Positions 22,978 through 34,842 of a stretch of 64,000 bases of DNA are shown here, in pieces. Origin of the DNA: Melampsora larici-populina 98AG31 (Eukaryota; Basidiomycota; Pucciniomycetes; Pucciniales; Melampsoraceae); contig NW_006768799.1 of the NCBI RefSeq assembly GCF_000204055.1, positions 383,040 to 447,039 on the forward strand, read 5' to 3'. The notes under the pieces were generated by a model, which was not told the DNA's origin, did no database searches, and worked only from the letters and a program-made list of their open reading frames with translations. How positions within the stretch are numbered: the stretch's first letter is position 1; every line of letters starts with the position of its first letter. A program made the position numbers and the translations under genes.

Positions 22978-24260
22978 ATGTCCGACATATCAATCGATTC
23001 TTACTCAACTTTCAAAACCGATGATATTTTTGAATCTGATGAAGACCCAGAGCTAGACAACACAATCCAATCAGCCTACGAACAGCTTCTTGCAACGATG
23101 ACTCCAAAGATTCCATGCCGCACTTCTTGTCTTGGTGGTGCCGCTTACTGTGAAGAGGTTCTCAATGGTAGTCCAGTACGATTCGCCGAAGTTTGCCGAA
23201 TGGACAAAACAACGTTCATGCATGTGATGGACATTTTGGCGCCATACCTTGAGGATACTATTCACGTCTCAAAGCAAGAACAACTCATGATATTTTTATT
23301 CATAGTGGGAAATCACGCCTCGAATCGACTTGCTGCAGAACGCTTTCAGCATTCTGGCGAGACCATCAGCCGCTACTACAATCTTGTACTACTTGTGCTT
23401 GAACACGTCTCCCATCTACACATTGTTCAACCGGGTCCAGCTACACCTTGTCCACCTGAAATTTCTTCGGACAGCAAGAGGTTCCCATGGTTCAAGGACT
23501 GTCTTGGAGCGATTGATGGAACACACATCCCTGCTGTGGTACCATTGAAAGATCACGACCTCTACCGCAACCGGAAAGGGACTCTCAGTCAGAACGTCCT
23601 CACTGGATGCTCCTTCAACATGATCTTCAATTTTGTTCTTGCCGGTTTCAAAGGTTCGGCAGCAGACGGACGGGTGTTGGAAGTGGCCAGACAACAAGGG
23701 AGATTTCTAGTACCTCCAGGTAAGAGATACACTTCTTTGCATACTTTGTTTTAATTCTAATCTCAACGGTCATGGCAGGCCGTTACTACCTTGTAGATGC
23801 GGGTTACGCTAATGAGCCAGGATTTCTGGCTCCCTATTGCGGGGTTAGGTATCATCTGAAGGAATGGGCTCGGGGTAATGAAGGCCCACGAGATTACAAG
23901 GAATTGTTCAATTTGCGGCATGCCAGCTTACGAAATGTCATCGAGCAAATCTTTGGCGTCCTCAAGAAACGATTTGAGATTTTAACATCTATGCACTCTT
24001 TTCCGATTGATCGACAGGCTTCCTTGGTCATTGCCCTCTGTACGCTGCACAACTTGATAGTGAAGAAAGGGGGGGACGACTTGTACTGTGATGAATATGA
24101 TGCCGAGCAAGTTAGATTAGCACAAAGATGGCCAAACCAACGGGCACATGCTTATGAGGTTGCCTCTGCACGCCTTCGAGCTCAAGCTATGGATGATAGA
24201 GATTGGATGGCCATGGAAATGTGGGAAGCATACATTAAGCACCCTCATTATCAAGGGTGA
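22978..24260 (+). CDS. PIF/Harbinger DDE transposase (HARBI1-like nuclease)
   Basis: Exons 22978-23719 and 23779-24260 join across a short intron (donor GTAAGA, acceptor GGCAG) to give 407 aa. The catalytic triad of the DDE_Tnp_4 superfamily is complete: D180 in CLGAIDGTHIPAV, D230 in LAGFKGSAADGRVL and E303 in LRNVIEQIFGVLKKRFEIL. The conserved VDAGYANEPGFLAPY follows the second aspartate, with the splice site just upstream of it. The N-terminal part has the helix-turn-helix-like segment LFIVGNHASNRLAAERFQHS used in target or end recognition by the family. By family knowledge it cuts and joins element ends in the nucleus, with help from a Myb-like partner. No stops or frame breaks are seen. 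It lies inside the terminal repeats at 22789-26953. Confidence 0.95.
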
Positions 24261-24936
24261 AGATTGGTAGTGTAATGCATAGAATCATTGTCTTTGCATA
24301 ATTTGAGGATATGGATTGATAACGCATCTCAGCTCTCTTGATCAAGAATCACATTTGATACTTTCATTCGGAATTGTAATTCTTTTGTTGATTTGAAATC
24401 AAGATGCAACCCATCAATCGATGCTATTCCAACATAGAATCAATCAATCTCAGTTTGTATCTCGATTGATCGATCACACGTATTAAAATCTTTCATGGTG
24501 AAATATCAGACAAAATCAAAATGATATATATTATGCCTTACACAAAAAAGATCAATAGTTTCAAACAAACCAATAAAACTGAGACAAGGAAACAGGTTAA
24601 GTAATCGCTCTCATTCAAAATCTTCTTTCATTTTGACCATGACAAGTAATTATCGATTCCAGCCATGTTGTTTCTGATTTGTACTCTCTTTTGACACTTC
24701 TCAATTCAAGATGTGATCGATCGATCATTTGTGAGTTCTATCCGATCGATCATCTTTGAGTTCTATCCAATCAATCATTTTTGAGTTTTATCACATTCCT
24801 AATTGCTTTGTATGTATTTCACACTTCAAGACATGACTCATAATCAGATCGACATGAATATTTAAGAGAAATGAAGATGAAATAGTTTGAAACAAATAAA
24901 GGATACAAAGGCTGTTCACAAATGACTGAAAACGGT
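24261..24936. other. Intergenic segment inside the Harbinger element
   Basis: Region between the convergent transposase and Myb-like genes, holding both 3' ends. It contains three tandem 25-bp units at 24719-24793 (gatcgatcat..gagttctatcc) and other scattered gatcgatc motifs. No open frame is supported. Confidence 0.6.
24719..24793. repeat. Three tandem 25-bp repeats rich in GATCGATC
   Basis: Copies start at 24719, 24744 and 24769. The first two are nearly identical and the third has diverged (aatcaatcat). They lie between the two transposon genes; function unknown. Confidence 0.75.
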
Positions 24937-26211
24937 TCAAGCTTGTCCATTTGCAACCTCATCAGAAAGCCAAGCCCATTTCAACTCATCGGGTAATTCA
25001 ATGAAGAAGGAGCAGTTCTCCTTGTTTCGAAATACTTTTGAGGCTTTGAGACGAGCAGACAAGTCTTTAAAATACACTTCAGCATCCTCAGCAAATATCT
25101 TCAATGCCTCGCGTTGCGAAGGAAGCTTGGTGTTCTTGAGAGAGATTGATTGTTGTTCTAAACGGGCCTGATCTTGAATCAGAGCTAGCTTGCGAGCATC
25201 GTGTTCCTCGAGAGTTTTTGCACGCAAAGTCTCGCGGGTGATTGATTGGGCCGCACTCATTTTCTGATGAGCCACAGCTTCATTCAAAGATGAGGCAAGT
25301 TTTGCTTTGCTGTTTGGCCTTACACGAGTTTGAACGCCGATTCTGGAAGACACAGGCTTGGAGCTGGCAGATGTTGAAGACGTGGTTGTAACAGAAGGGT
25401 CGTTTTGAGTAATCTCGGTCTCAGAAGGTGTGTCAACACTCATGTCGACGTGAGCTGAATTTCATTTCATCCGGTGAACAAGTCAGTTCCAGTAAGCTCA
25501 CCCAAAGAAACAGGATTGTATACGCACTTTGAGTAAGCTCTTCCACAGAGGGTAGGTCTTGGTCAGGATCAGCCTCAGGATCGTCGTCCAATGCGAGCTC
25601 TTCGGCTGTCAACGAGGCCTCACCACGAGCTCGAGTGCTTGTCTGAGTGCCTCGAATACCTTCAGCTGCAGCATTTGTGTCTCCACAGAGCTTGTTCATC
25701 AAAGAGTAAAGGGGGAACGGCTTCTTCTCATAAACTGCCGCCCCTTTGTGGGACTGAGAAATTGATTTTAGTGGTCATAAGAATCCCTTTCATCTTATTC
25801 AAGACGTACCTTTGAGTAGTTTGCCCAGAAATCTGGATCAGCGATAAGCATTCCTGTAGCTTCATCCCAGCCAACACCGGATGTACCCCTCAATTGATGA
25901 ACAATGCCATACTGCTTCTTCACCTGTAAGCTCAGACATGAATTGTAATGAGTGCCAGGAAAAGGAAGATTGATATAGATGAATGGACTGACTGCTTGAA
26001 AGTGATTCTTGAGCTGTTCCTTTGTCAGTTCAGTCTTGTAGGTCTCGTTGTACTGATCTGTTACTGCAGTCCATGCCTCAGGCTTGAAGCCCGAGTCCGA
26101 CTTTTTGCCCGCAAGCTTTTGGAGGATCAAGCCATTGATGATGGTTCGAGATTTGGCATGCGTGAAGTTAGGAGGTGTCTTCCCTTGCTCAGTACTGGAG
26201 ACCCTCGGCAT
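24937..26211 (-). CDS. Harbinger-associated Myb/SANT-like DNA-binding protein
   Basis: Exons 26211-25993, 25923-25810, 25753-25528 and 25454-24937 join in frame (1077 nt) for 358 aa. Residues 20-115 match the Myb/SANT-like domain found in Harbinger second proteins: conserved tryptophans in GFKPEAWTAVTDQYNE and VGWDEATGMLIADPDFWANY, with LTKEQLKNHFQ and VKKQYGIVHQLRGTSG between them. Next come an acidic stretch (LALDDDPEADPDQD), a Ser/Thr-rich linker and a C-terminal coiled-coil-like region rich in K, E, A and Q. By family knowledge such proteins bind the element ends and carry the transposase into the nucleus. The minus-strand direction makes it convergent with the transposase. The frame is intact throughout. 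Confidence 0.85.
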
Positions 26212-26934
26212 CTTGATGGATTTGTTTGACTGAGATTGATCGGATAGGTAATTGAGTCAACAGAAGTGATGATTCGGATGAGGACAATGGTGTGATCAAC
26301 AAGAGTGTACACAAGATGAAAAGGAAACAAGGATTGTATTCCATAGAGGAATAGTCATGAATCATGTGGAAAGCTTACCTAGAGCGTAGACAAGATGAAA
26401 TGGACAGGATGAGGGAAACAAACCCTTCCCCAGTGTAGCTCTGCTTATATACAAAAGATAATAACAAACGGTAGGGCAACAACAAACACATCCAAATACG
26501 GATCTTATGATCTTATAATGGGGTGTTGATCTGATGGGATCTTACGCTCCATTGTTTATCTAATAGGATCTTATGATCCGTTGTTTATCTAGCAGGATCT
26601 TATCATCAACATTAGTTGAGAAGCACACAGTGTGGTGACTCCAACAGACAAGATGGGGGGTGGAAGAGCCGGTAAGAGAGGGCAAGCTAGGGCAATCAGA
26701 GGAAGTCCTAGGAAGGAGGGATGTGAGGGGTAAAAGCAAATTTGGCTAAGTCCCCTTTCACCGTGCGGATTTATTTTTCATAAAGAGCTTTTTGTCGATT
26801 ACTGGATTACCACAGTATGGTGAGATTATTGTCCAAATCCTGTGGTACATTACCGTGGCAAATTAAGGTACCAAACATAGTACAACTGTACCACTGTGGT
26901 ATTGATGCGATTACGCAAATACCGTGGTAAAATA

Positions 26935-26953
26935 ACCGCTCCCAAACGGGGCC
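26935..26953 (-). repeat. Right terminal inverted repeat of the Harbinger element
   Basis: 19 bp, the exact reverse complement of the left end at 22789-22807. It is followed by the TTA target duplication at 26954-26956. Confidence 0.95.
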
Positions 26954-26956
26954 TTA

Positions 26957-27611
26957 GCTCTTATTCAATCTTTCTCTTATTTTTTATAAGCGCTTTTTTG
27001 TCACCCACCTCACCCACCCTTTATATTCTTTTATGTACAAGTTAGTTGTGTTTTGTAGCGTGCCGCCCCATCGGGTCTCCAGGTTTTTCATATGCTGCAA
27101 TTCACGAGTCTGACCCTCCGGGGCCGTCTTGCGTTTTAGCTTATTTAACAAACCACCCTAGCCTCACGCTCCGATCTTCTCACAAGACCAAACCTATTCC
27201 CATCATGGCCAGTAAGTCGAGCATCGGCAGCTACAAGGCCGAAGAAAAAACTTTGCGATGCAATAGCTTAACAATTCTTTTCAAGGTACGCGGAGACTCT
27301 GGGTATGTATACACTGCAAGCATGACATCTGTCATTGATATCGCGCAGTTGCTGAAAAATTGATTACGACAAGACCACAGTGGCGCAATGAGAGAAACAT
27401 TGCGCGTGAAATGCAAAAGATAAAACGAGAAGCGCACAAAAAGGGAACTCAAAAAAAGAGATTACTGATAACATATTGAAGAAAAAGACGTATGCAAGGT
27501 ACTCGGAATACAAGAAAGGTAGAATGAGACGCTAACAAGATGAAACTAAAAATGAAAATAATGCTAGAAAAACAAGTAATCAACACCCCCAAACCTCCTT
27601 CCACCTCATCC
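26957..27611. other. Segment between the Harbinger element and a hypothetical gene
   Basis: About 650 bp. A plus-strand frame at 27046-27363 (105 codons) and a minus-strand overlap have no motif. Base composition is higher in GC than neighbours around 27060-27260 (for example tccggggccgtcttgcg). I could not assign it. Confidence 0.4.
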
Positions 27612-28752
27612 CTAATCCTCACGAGTCAATTTTGTCTTCGCCCTCTTGGTATTCTGACCAGACACCTCCGTTAGTGGTCGTTTCGCTCTCCGTGAGACTT
27701 GAGAGTTGAAAGGTTGACCATAACGAAGGGATTCAGTCGGACGAGGTGACAAGATCTTCTTGAGTAGGCTCGCATCAACAGGTGGTGTGGGTCTTTCAAC
27801 CGAGGGTCCAGCTATGGCCGGCGATTGAGAAGTAGGTTTTGGCCGACTTATGCCCTCGGTTAGCTCCTCCTGATTGTTGTCCGGTGTTTCATCCCAAGAC
27901 GAATATCCGGCATCCGCTTTCCCATCCCCAGTCTCAGCGCCTGCACCATCCTCATGTTCGCTGAGGTTCTCATCCGGGTGATGAAAGTCTCGAAATTCAT
28001 AGTCGGAAGGTAATGAATGTTGAGATGAATTTTCAACATGAGCGTCTTCCAGCTGAGAATCTCGAGAGTCCTCCAGTCTATCCGATTCTTCAAACAAGTC
28101 TGGATTGTCGTGTCCCGAAAGACAAGGAGAACCGGCCCTAGTTTGAGGGGGCGATAATGACCGGCGTCGGTTTGGTGTTCGGAATCCACTTGGAAGGAGT
28201 CCTCGAGGTTCACCATTCACCAAACTGCCATTGACGCGAGCAAGATCATGAGGCGCATCCTTGATCTGCTTCTGACCACCGTAGACGCCTTCGTAAAACC
28301 GATTACAAGGATTCGGGATTCCAAAAGCCCAATCAAGGTTTTCGGGAACACCAGTCCGGTCGTCTCTAATGTTCCAGGTTGAAGATCTTCGGGGGAGATG
28401 CCAGTAAGGATCCTCAATTACTTCATCACCAGACCATATGTACCACTCCGTGCAACATGTTGGTAATGGACGAGCAACATCGGGTGCGGCGTTTGCGGAT
28501 GGTGAATGTAGATATTCTACCAGAGACAACAGAAAGAGACAGTAAAGATGAAGTTAGTATATGCAACAAAGTAGTCAACAGCTTCGAAGAAAGTTACTCA
28601 CGTTTGAGGATGGGATGGTTCCTCATTGGTGCAATCGTAAAGGTTTTACGACTTGGACACACAGGTGGGAGCTCTTCGGAATCGCTGAGATCCGCTACAT
28701 CTTCAACTGGAGGAAGGTTCTTGAGGAAAGCAGTGATAGATGGAGGGGCCAT
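27612..28752 (-). CDS. Unrecognised protein with charged, probably nuclear tail
   Basis: Exons 28752-28602 and 28516-27612 join in frame (donor GTGAGT; 1056 nt) for 351 aa. The start MAPPSITAFLKNLPP was chosen as the first methionine of the spliced frame. Features seen: a conserved-looking aromatic region around CCTEWYIWSGDEVIEDPYWH and STWNIRDDRTGVPENLDW (residues 70-110), an acidic, Ser-rich middle, and a basic C-terminus (SRRAKRPLTEVSG, NTKRAKTK) resembling bipartite nuclear localisation signals. I recognise no family. It lies 660 bp from the Harbinger element, between two diverged repeat copies, so it may belong to an older mobile element or simply be a lineage-specific host gene. Confidence 0.55.
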
Positions 28753-29194
28753 GTCGATTTTGCGAGGGATGAAGAGAGTTTAAAGGTGATGGGAGAATGA
28801 TCTATGATGATCGTACAAGGAAGATGGAGAAGAATGTAAAGAGGAGAATAGGCTGAGGAAGTGAAGGATGAAGAGCGAGATATAAATGTTAATAAATGTT
28901 AATTGTTTATCAAAAAAAGTTATAATGGTATTGCTAAGTTTTGATAATGAGGGTTTGTAGATGGATAGTGATGGTTGAAGGAGGAAAGAAGGAGGAACAG
29001 CTCAGAAGCGGAGGACTTTTTATAGGATTTCCAGTGGGATTCGGAACAACTGAGTCTTGATTTGCATCACGCCCTCTGCTCAGCTGTTGTTCCTTGCCAC
29101 ATATGTGAGCCCATTCCTCGACCTTGAAGTTGAAGCAGTGTACCTCACCAAGGCAATTTGCAGGCCCCCAAAAATCACGTTCTGACAAAGATCA

Positions 29195-29640
29195 ATGCTG
29201 AACCTGGTCATATGTGGGCCTGAATTTTTGGTACCTCGGTTTGTTTTCTGTGCAAAGAATCATAGTAACTCAAGGGCTCAGTCATCCTTCAAACTGTACT
29301 CTCCACAACGGATCTTCATCACAACCGCTTCCCATCAAACTCTGATTCTTTTGAGGAAAGCAGGTCCACATATTTACGCTTGGTTGTGTTGCATGCGACC
29401 TTCATAATGTCAGGTTCACTGAGATTGTTCACCCACTCCCTGAACAATTCTTCGTGACCTCTTCACTCTTCATTTTTGAAATGATTTACCTACGATCGCC
29501 AAACAAGACATTCAAATTTTCAGGGCAATCTGCGTACCCCAACAGGTTCAGCGGTCCTAATTTTCGGCCAAAGCGCGACATCAGGACCATTGAGATGGAG
29601 TTCGGCCAAGCAAATCATCCATTGTCATGGGCACTTGAAA
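29195..29640 (+). repeat. Diverged repeat, copy B (partner at 22030-22510)
   Basis: Shares three ordered blocks with the copy near 22.1-22.5 kb, including a 16-base identity ggccaaagcgcgacat. See copy A for the comparison. No coding signal is seen. Confidence 0.5.
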
Positions 29641-31540
29641 AAACGCGTCGTCTGGAGATTTGCTACCATCTGGTGACGGCATTCATGCATACTGCCAGCT
29701 AGTAAGTAGGCTCATGAAATTAGTGAGACTGCAATCAAGCAGGAAAGAATTGTGGAATGCTTGATGTTTATTCCTACCGCTCTAAAGGGCATGCTAATGA
29801 ATGTGTAATGCGGACTTCTGTTGCTTGTTTGTGTCATAATCACAGCCAACCTCGGTAATGATCTGGCAAGTGACTGTAATTGTTGAGATTTTTTCAGCAA
29901 AGGCTCTGCGTTTTTATGCTCACAAATTACAATGATAGCAATGCTATCCTACCTGCCTGAGTAATTTGCCTCCGCACCGAGGAACAAGGTGAGCAACAAC
30001 AGCTGTATAGTAAATTGGATTATAAGCCGCGATATGGAAGTTCCACCTAGTCATACTTTTACTATTCACCGTGTCAAGGAAGAAACATATGATCTAGAAA
30101 TGACTGTTTAACTTTCAGTGTAAGATCCCCAAAACCTCCATAATACAGCCTCAGTATTTGAAGAATTGTTTATTCTCTCAAAATTGTCTTTCCATGCAAT
30201 GGGCTCCTACAATACATCTGAGATGTTTGCTCGCTCACAAAATGCACATCAAGAGTCACAAGTTTCAAAAATTCTTCTTTAAATCAAGACATACAAGGAT
30301 AAATCAAGTCCATAGAGATCAAGTTAATGTTAAAATGGACAAATTAGGCCCTGCGCGGTTTTTGGAGAAATTAAAAAATCTTCCAAACATTTTGATTCAA
30401 ACAAAAAACAAACTGTATCTCTCAAATCAAAAGCATTTCATTCTGTCTAGTACCTGCCCAAATTTTTTAAAAGTCAATTCATACAATGCCACTCTTGAGA
30501 TTGGAATGATATTTTTACATTGTGCAAGAAGATCCAATCTCCTCCAAGATGCACTATTTTATACCAATATCTATAAGTCATTAAGCCCATTCTTGAAAGG
30601 CTGTAAATTCATTGGAATCAAGCTTAGCTGAAGGTAAAGGTCTTTTGGAAGTATAAAATAGTTCAATGATTCCATGCAGCTTGCCAGCCTAAAATCATAC
30701 GGATTTACATGCCAACAGATGCCAACTCTTTGATTAGATCCAAAGAACCAGTCAGATACCTACATACTAGGCCCACTACTCTTTGCATTCTGGTGACTAT
30801 GTCTCTGAGGTGAGTACATATATGGGTTCAGCTGACATAATGGTATTCAATGCCTTGCAAAGAGTCACACAACAATTAATTTTGTGAGCAAAGCGTAAAC
30901 ACACATTGGTTGGACAAGCTTCTGAGAAGGCTTGTAGCTGTAGTCCCAAGGGACTGGAATATGTAACTACAATGCAAATTGCTCTCCTTGATGAGTTTCC
31001 ATAAACACATTTTGAACACAATTGTGAATACTTTGAAAGATAACCTTGAGAAATATGGGCAAATTGATCACAGCAAACAAAAAAATCCAAATCCAGCACA
31101 AAGGAAAACTAACTCCACTCTATTGCCATACCTGATAATCATGTTGGCAATGTTTTTGTAGACTACCTTTGCTTGTGCTTTTCATTCAATCCTTCCCTTT
31201 GTGCTCATGGCTCATGAGCAAGACTTGGAGTCATGACTAACCCTTCATGCAAGGCACATTCTCAGATTCAAAGTTCAAGACCAGACCAAATAATTATCAT
31301 ATATTTGTATACATACCTTTTGTATGATGCCTGCATCGTCATTCATCAAAGTTTGAGAAACCTGATGCCACCTCTGAAACCAAGAAAGAAGTTGACAAGT
31401 GCCTCCAAGAAACAATACAAATGAAAGAAGTGATCTGAAGAGGTGCTACAGAATTTACATAAATTAAGGGTCTTTCGATTGAATGGGACCCGAGTGGTTC
31501 TACAGTTTTGGACTTAGTCACAGCACTTTAATGTAGTTCC
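29641..31540. other. Intergenic region upstream of the MATH-BTB gene
   Basis: About 1.9 kb. The longest open frame (30158-30631 plus, 157 codons) is rich in K, N, F, C and L with no family motif, no splice partners and random-looking codon use. I treat it as non-coding. Confidence 0.45.
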
Positions 31541-31675
31541 TTGATTCAACCTCCCCTGTTTACCATTCCACAAACCAATCACCAATCAACTTCTCAAGCC
31601 CATCCAGAACCATCATCAACAAATAACGAAACATCATCGATTCATCAACATCACATACTCAGCCAAGTGCTCACC

Positions 31676-34171
31676 ATGTCATCATCATCATCTTCAACTG
31701 CTATCAAAGCACCGATTGCAGAAAACCAAGAGTTCTTAGAAGTCAAAAGTGTAAGTTCTCCTCAATCGCTCTCTCTTTCTCTCTTTATAAGTTTGACTAA
31801 TGGTAATCACACTTTTTTCGTTTGGACAGGTCTCATTGGAATGGAAGCTTTCAAATTTAAAACACATCTTCGATACCTCGAAAGGTGAAACGAAATCAAA
31901 ATGTGTCAAATCCGTTTTCTTTGGTGATGGGAAATGGCAGGTGTTCTTTTACCCGTTAGTAAACTTTCATCATCATCTTAAAAAACAATCTCATTGAAAA
32001 CTCTCGTTTCAAATCACGCAGAAATTCTGGACATGATCAGTATTGTTCGCTTTATTTATCTTGTCAACCTACTCATGAAGAAATCGAAAAAGGTACTACT
32101 CAAAATCCTTCACCCATTACCTCTAGTCAGTTTCTTTTATTACTTGATCACTTTTGTATACAACTCATCGTCTAGAAGCTGATTGTATCTATATACTCTT
32201 TTCAAACTACAGTCAATCATGTACAGCAAAAAGTTCTTGATCCTGCACAGGTACCATGGCATCGTGAAGGTTTATTCAAATTCACCTTCGAAGTTGAGTT
32301 TCGGTTTTTCTTCCTCTTTTCTTCTTTCCTCTTTGCCTATCCTTAAATTGATGTTCATTTGTGGGATTCAGATCAAAAGCTTAGACCGACGCACGACTTA
32401 CAAGACCATGGAAGCCAATGATCATGCCTTCAGTCACGAGGCAAGAAACTGGGGATGGGCTCAGTACTGGAGAAGAAATGATGCTTATTACTCTAATCCT
32501 TCGGTAGGTTCTGTTTCTTTTCTTTACCGTCTATTTGATGATCTCGTAATGGACCCGCGAACTGACCATCCCTCACTACACAGGCTAAATATAACGATGC
32601 TTTCTTGGTCTGTTGCACCATCGTTTACTCGTCAGTCTCTTCTCTGAACTCTTTTCTTGTCAATTTCGCAAAGCTTACAGTACCTCTCTCACTCTCTCTC
32701 TTCTCATCCAGTCCGAGTCCACCGGCCCAAGTTCCGACAGCGCAGGCGCAAAAACGATCGATCCCAGTAGACTTACACCTAGCCTATTCATCACTTTTCA
32801 ATGATCCAATTTATTCTGATGTTTGCTTTCATATCATTCGACCTTCAAAACCAAAAGAACAATCAGTCCGAAAACTTTATGCAGCCAAAAAGATATTAAT
32901 AAGAAGATCTGAATACTTTTCTACTATGTTCGAATCAGGCTTCGCCGAATCTTCTAATAAATTATCTAATGATCTTGAAAGATCTATAGATGAAAAGGAC
33001 CGAGAAACAGAGCAAGATGAATTAATGGAAGAAGATTCGGATGATGAAACATCTGGTTCGGATGAAGATATAGAGGAAGATGAGGATATCAACACTTCAT
33101 CCGTGGCGTTTGATGAAGATGATGTTGAAGAAGACGATCCATCCTCTGTCACCCTCGATTCGAACGACACCCAGTCTGTGGTAGTTCCACCTGTAGACCC
33201 ACCCGCAGATGAAGCTGGCGCGACCAAAAGCGCTCTTACGTCTTCATCTTTGACAAAGGTCAAAAAGGCTGTTGAAAACCGACATCCTCCACGTACAGTG
33301 ATAGAAGTCACAGATGCAGCTTTTACAACCTTCAAAGCTCTCCTATTCTTTCTCTACACCGAGTTAGTATCATCCTTTCTTCCTTTTTGCCTACCTCTTA
33401 CTGATTCCTCTTCGTCCCTCCAGCTCGATCACTTTTGCTCCTTTGACATCCACATATCACAGTTTGAGAGACGCAGCGGAAGCCAATGGACAAGTCTTTG
33501 AATATCCTTCTCGTAAGGAATTTGTTAAAGCCTCGGTTGTCTCTAGTAATATCAATGGACTCATCGGACAACGCGAAGTGATCTGTAGTGCTAAAGCCAT
33601 CTATCGGTATGTGTAACTGCTTGATTCCTCTTGGAACTGCTTGCTAATGTTGTATGTTGTTTCATGAATATTGTAGGTTGGCAGACAAATTGAATTTAGT
33701 AGATTTAAAAAGTAGAGCGTATGAACATATCACAAGATCACTAACAGTCCAAAAGTTAGTAATTTTTTACTCTCTCTCTCTCACTCAAAGAATCAAAATA
33801 TCAAAATATCAATCAAACTAACTTGTTTTGATATCTCATACAGTATCCCAATGGAAGTGTTTTCAGCTTTTACAACAGCTTATGAAGAAATCAAAAAAGT
33901 GGAAGTAGATTATATGCTATCACATTGGAATGAATTAAGAGATTCAGATTCATTAAAGAAAGTTTTAAAATTAATGCCATCTTATAGTGAGATTTGGTCA
34001 AATTTATTATGTCATTTAGAATTCAATAACAAAAAATCTTTAAATGATAAAAATAATGGGTTTGGGAATGGGAATGGTGGAATTGGTGGTAGTAATGAAG
34101 GTTGTGGAATTGCTGTGGCTGATGTTGAAGGTAGTGGGAGTGGTGGAAATAGATCAATTGATGCTGCTTAA
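31676..34171 (+). CDS. MATH and BTB/POZ domain protein (589 aa)
   Basis: Ten exons join in one frame: 31676-31750, 31830-31954, 32022-32092, 32213-32292, 32372-32503, 32584-32630, 32712-33362, 33424-33606, 33677-33754 and 33844-34171. Every border is GT..AG and the total is 1770 nt. An in-frame methionine at 31541 would add 45 residues. The N-terminal third is a MATH domain (VSLEWKLSNL, SVFFGDGKWQVFFYP, HDQYCSLYLSCQP). The BTB begins near residue 205 with DPIYSDVCFHII, AAKKILIRRSEYFSTMFESG. It is split by an acidic insert of about 110 residues (EEDSDDETSGSDEDIEEDED) before VIEVTDAAFTTFKALLFFLY. Later exons are helical, LADKLNLVDLKSRAYEHI, as after BTB folds. By family knowledge such proteins can be substrate adaptors for CUL3 ubiquitin ligases. 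The C-terminus ends in a Gly/Asn-rich tail. Confidence 0.9.
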
Positions 34172-34842
34172 AAGAGTTGAGATAAAATTGTTTCTTTCTT
34201 TCATTTTCTTTCTCCGGACTTGTGAATCTTCTTGTTGAACTTGTTTTTGTATCAGTATTCAAAAAACTCTATACTTCCTTTTTGTGTGTGTGTATGTTTG
34301 TAAAAAGATCGTGTATTCCTTTGAAGCCTATTCAACCAATAGTATCCTTTATTTGTGTGTGTATGTGTTGTGTATAGGTAAATCGTTTTCCTTTTGTGTT
34401 CTATTGTGGATAATCCATTTTGTTAGTTCTTTGTGTCCTTGAGGAAGGCTTGCTTGATGATACACAGTGGAAGGTTGTTCATTGCTCTGATATTCTACGA
34501 GTTTCATTTTCTCAATCAGAAGCCTAAGCGGAAGCTTATGCCTTCAATGTACTTGCTTAAATCAACCAGTGAATATGATTCCCTGTTCAAGCATCTGAAA
34601 CAAATCCTCTGTCACACGGGATTGACGTTCTACTCCAAGAACCATTGTGACTTCGTCAAGCTTTACAAACCCATTGCTCGGATCCAGACTGAATTTGAAA
34701 TGTGCCTCATGATTTACATAACGCATCTTTGGTTGACCTTGCAAATGTTCATTTGTTGCTTCACCTTTTATCTTTAATTCAAGGAATCCATCTGGTGAAG
34801 ATTGAAAAAATCGAGCTAAAAGTTGTGATTTAAAACAGAGTA
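34172..34842. other. Intergenic region between convergent genes
   Basis: About 670 bp holding both 3' ends. It contains gtgtgtgtatg-type microsatellite stretches near 34285-34375. The open frame at 34433-34777 has no signature. Confidence 0.45.

Larger units (their letters stand above)
22789..26953. mobile_element. Complete PIF/Harbinger DNA transposon, 4165 bp
   Basis: The terminal inverted repeats are perfect over 19 bp: ggccccgtttgggagcggt at 22789-22807 and its reverse complement at 26935-26953. The flanks are TTA at 22786-22788 and TTA at 26954-26956, the target duplication characteristic of the superfamily. Inside are a DDE transposase gene on plus and a Myb/SANT-like protein gene on minus, in convergent orientation, as the two-gene architecture of Harbinger elements demands. 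Both frames are uninterrupted after splicing. The subterminal regions carry clustered gtac/tacca motifs that may bind the Myb-like protein (inference). With identical ends and two intact genes, this is a candidate autonomous and recently active copy. Confidence 0.95.

Noticed and set aside
30158..30631. 157-codon open frame
   Set aside because: No motif, biased low-complexity composition, no introns or neighbours; consistent with chance in AT-rich DNA.
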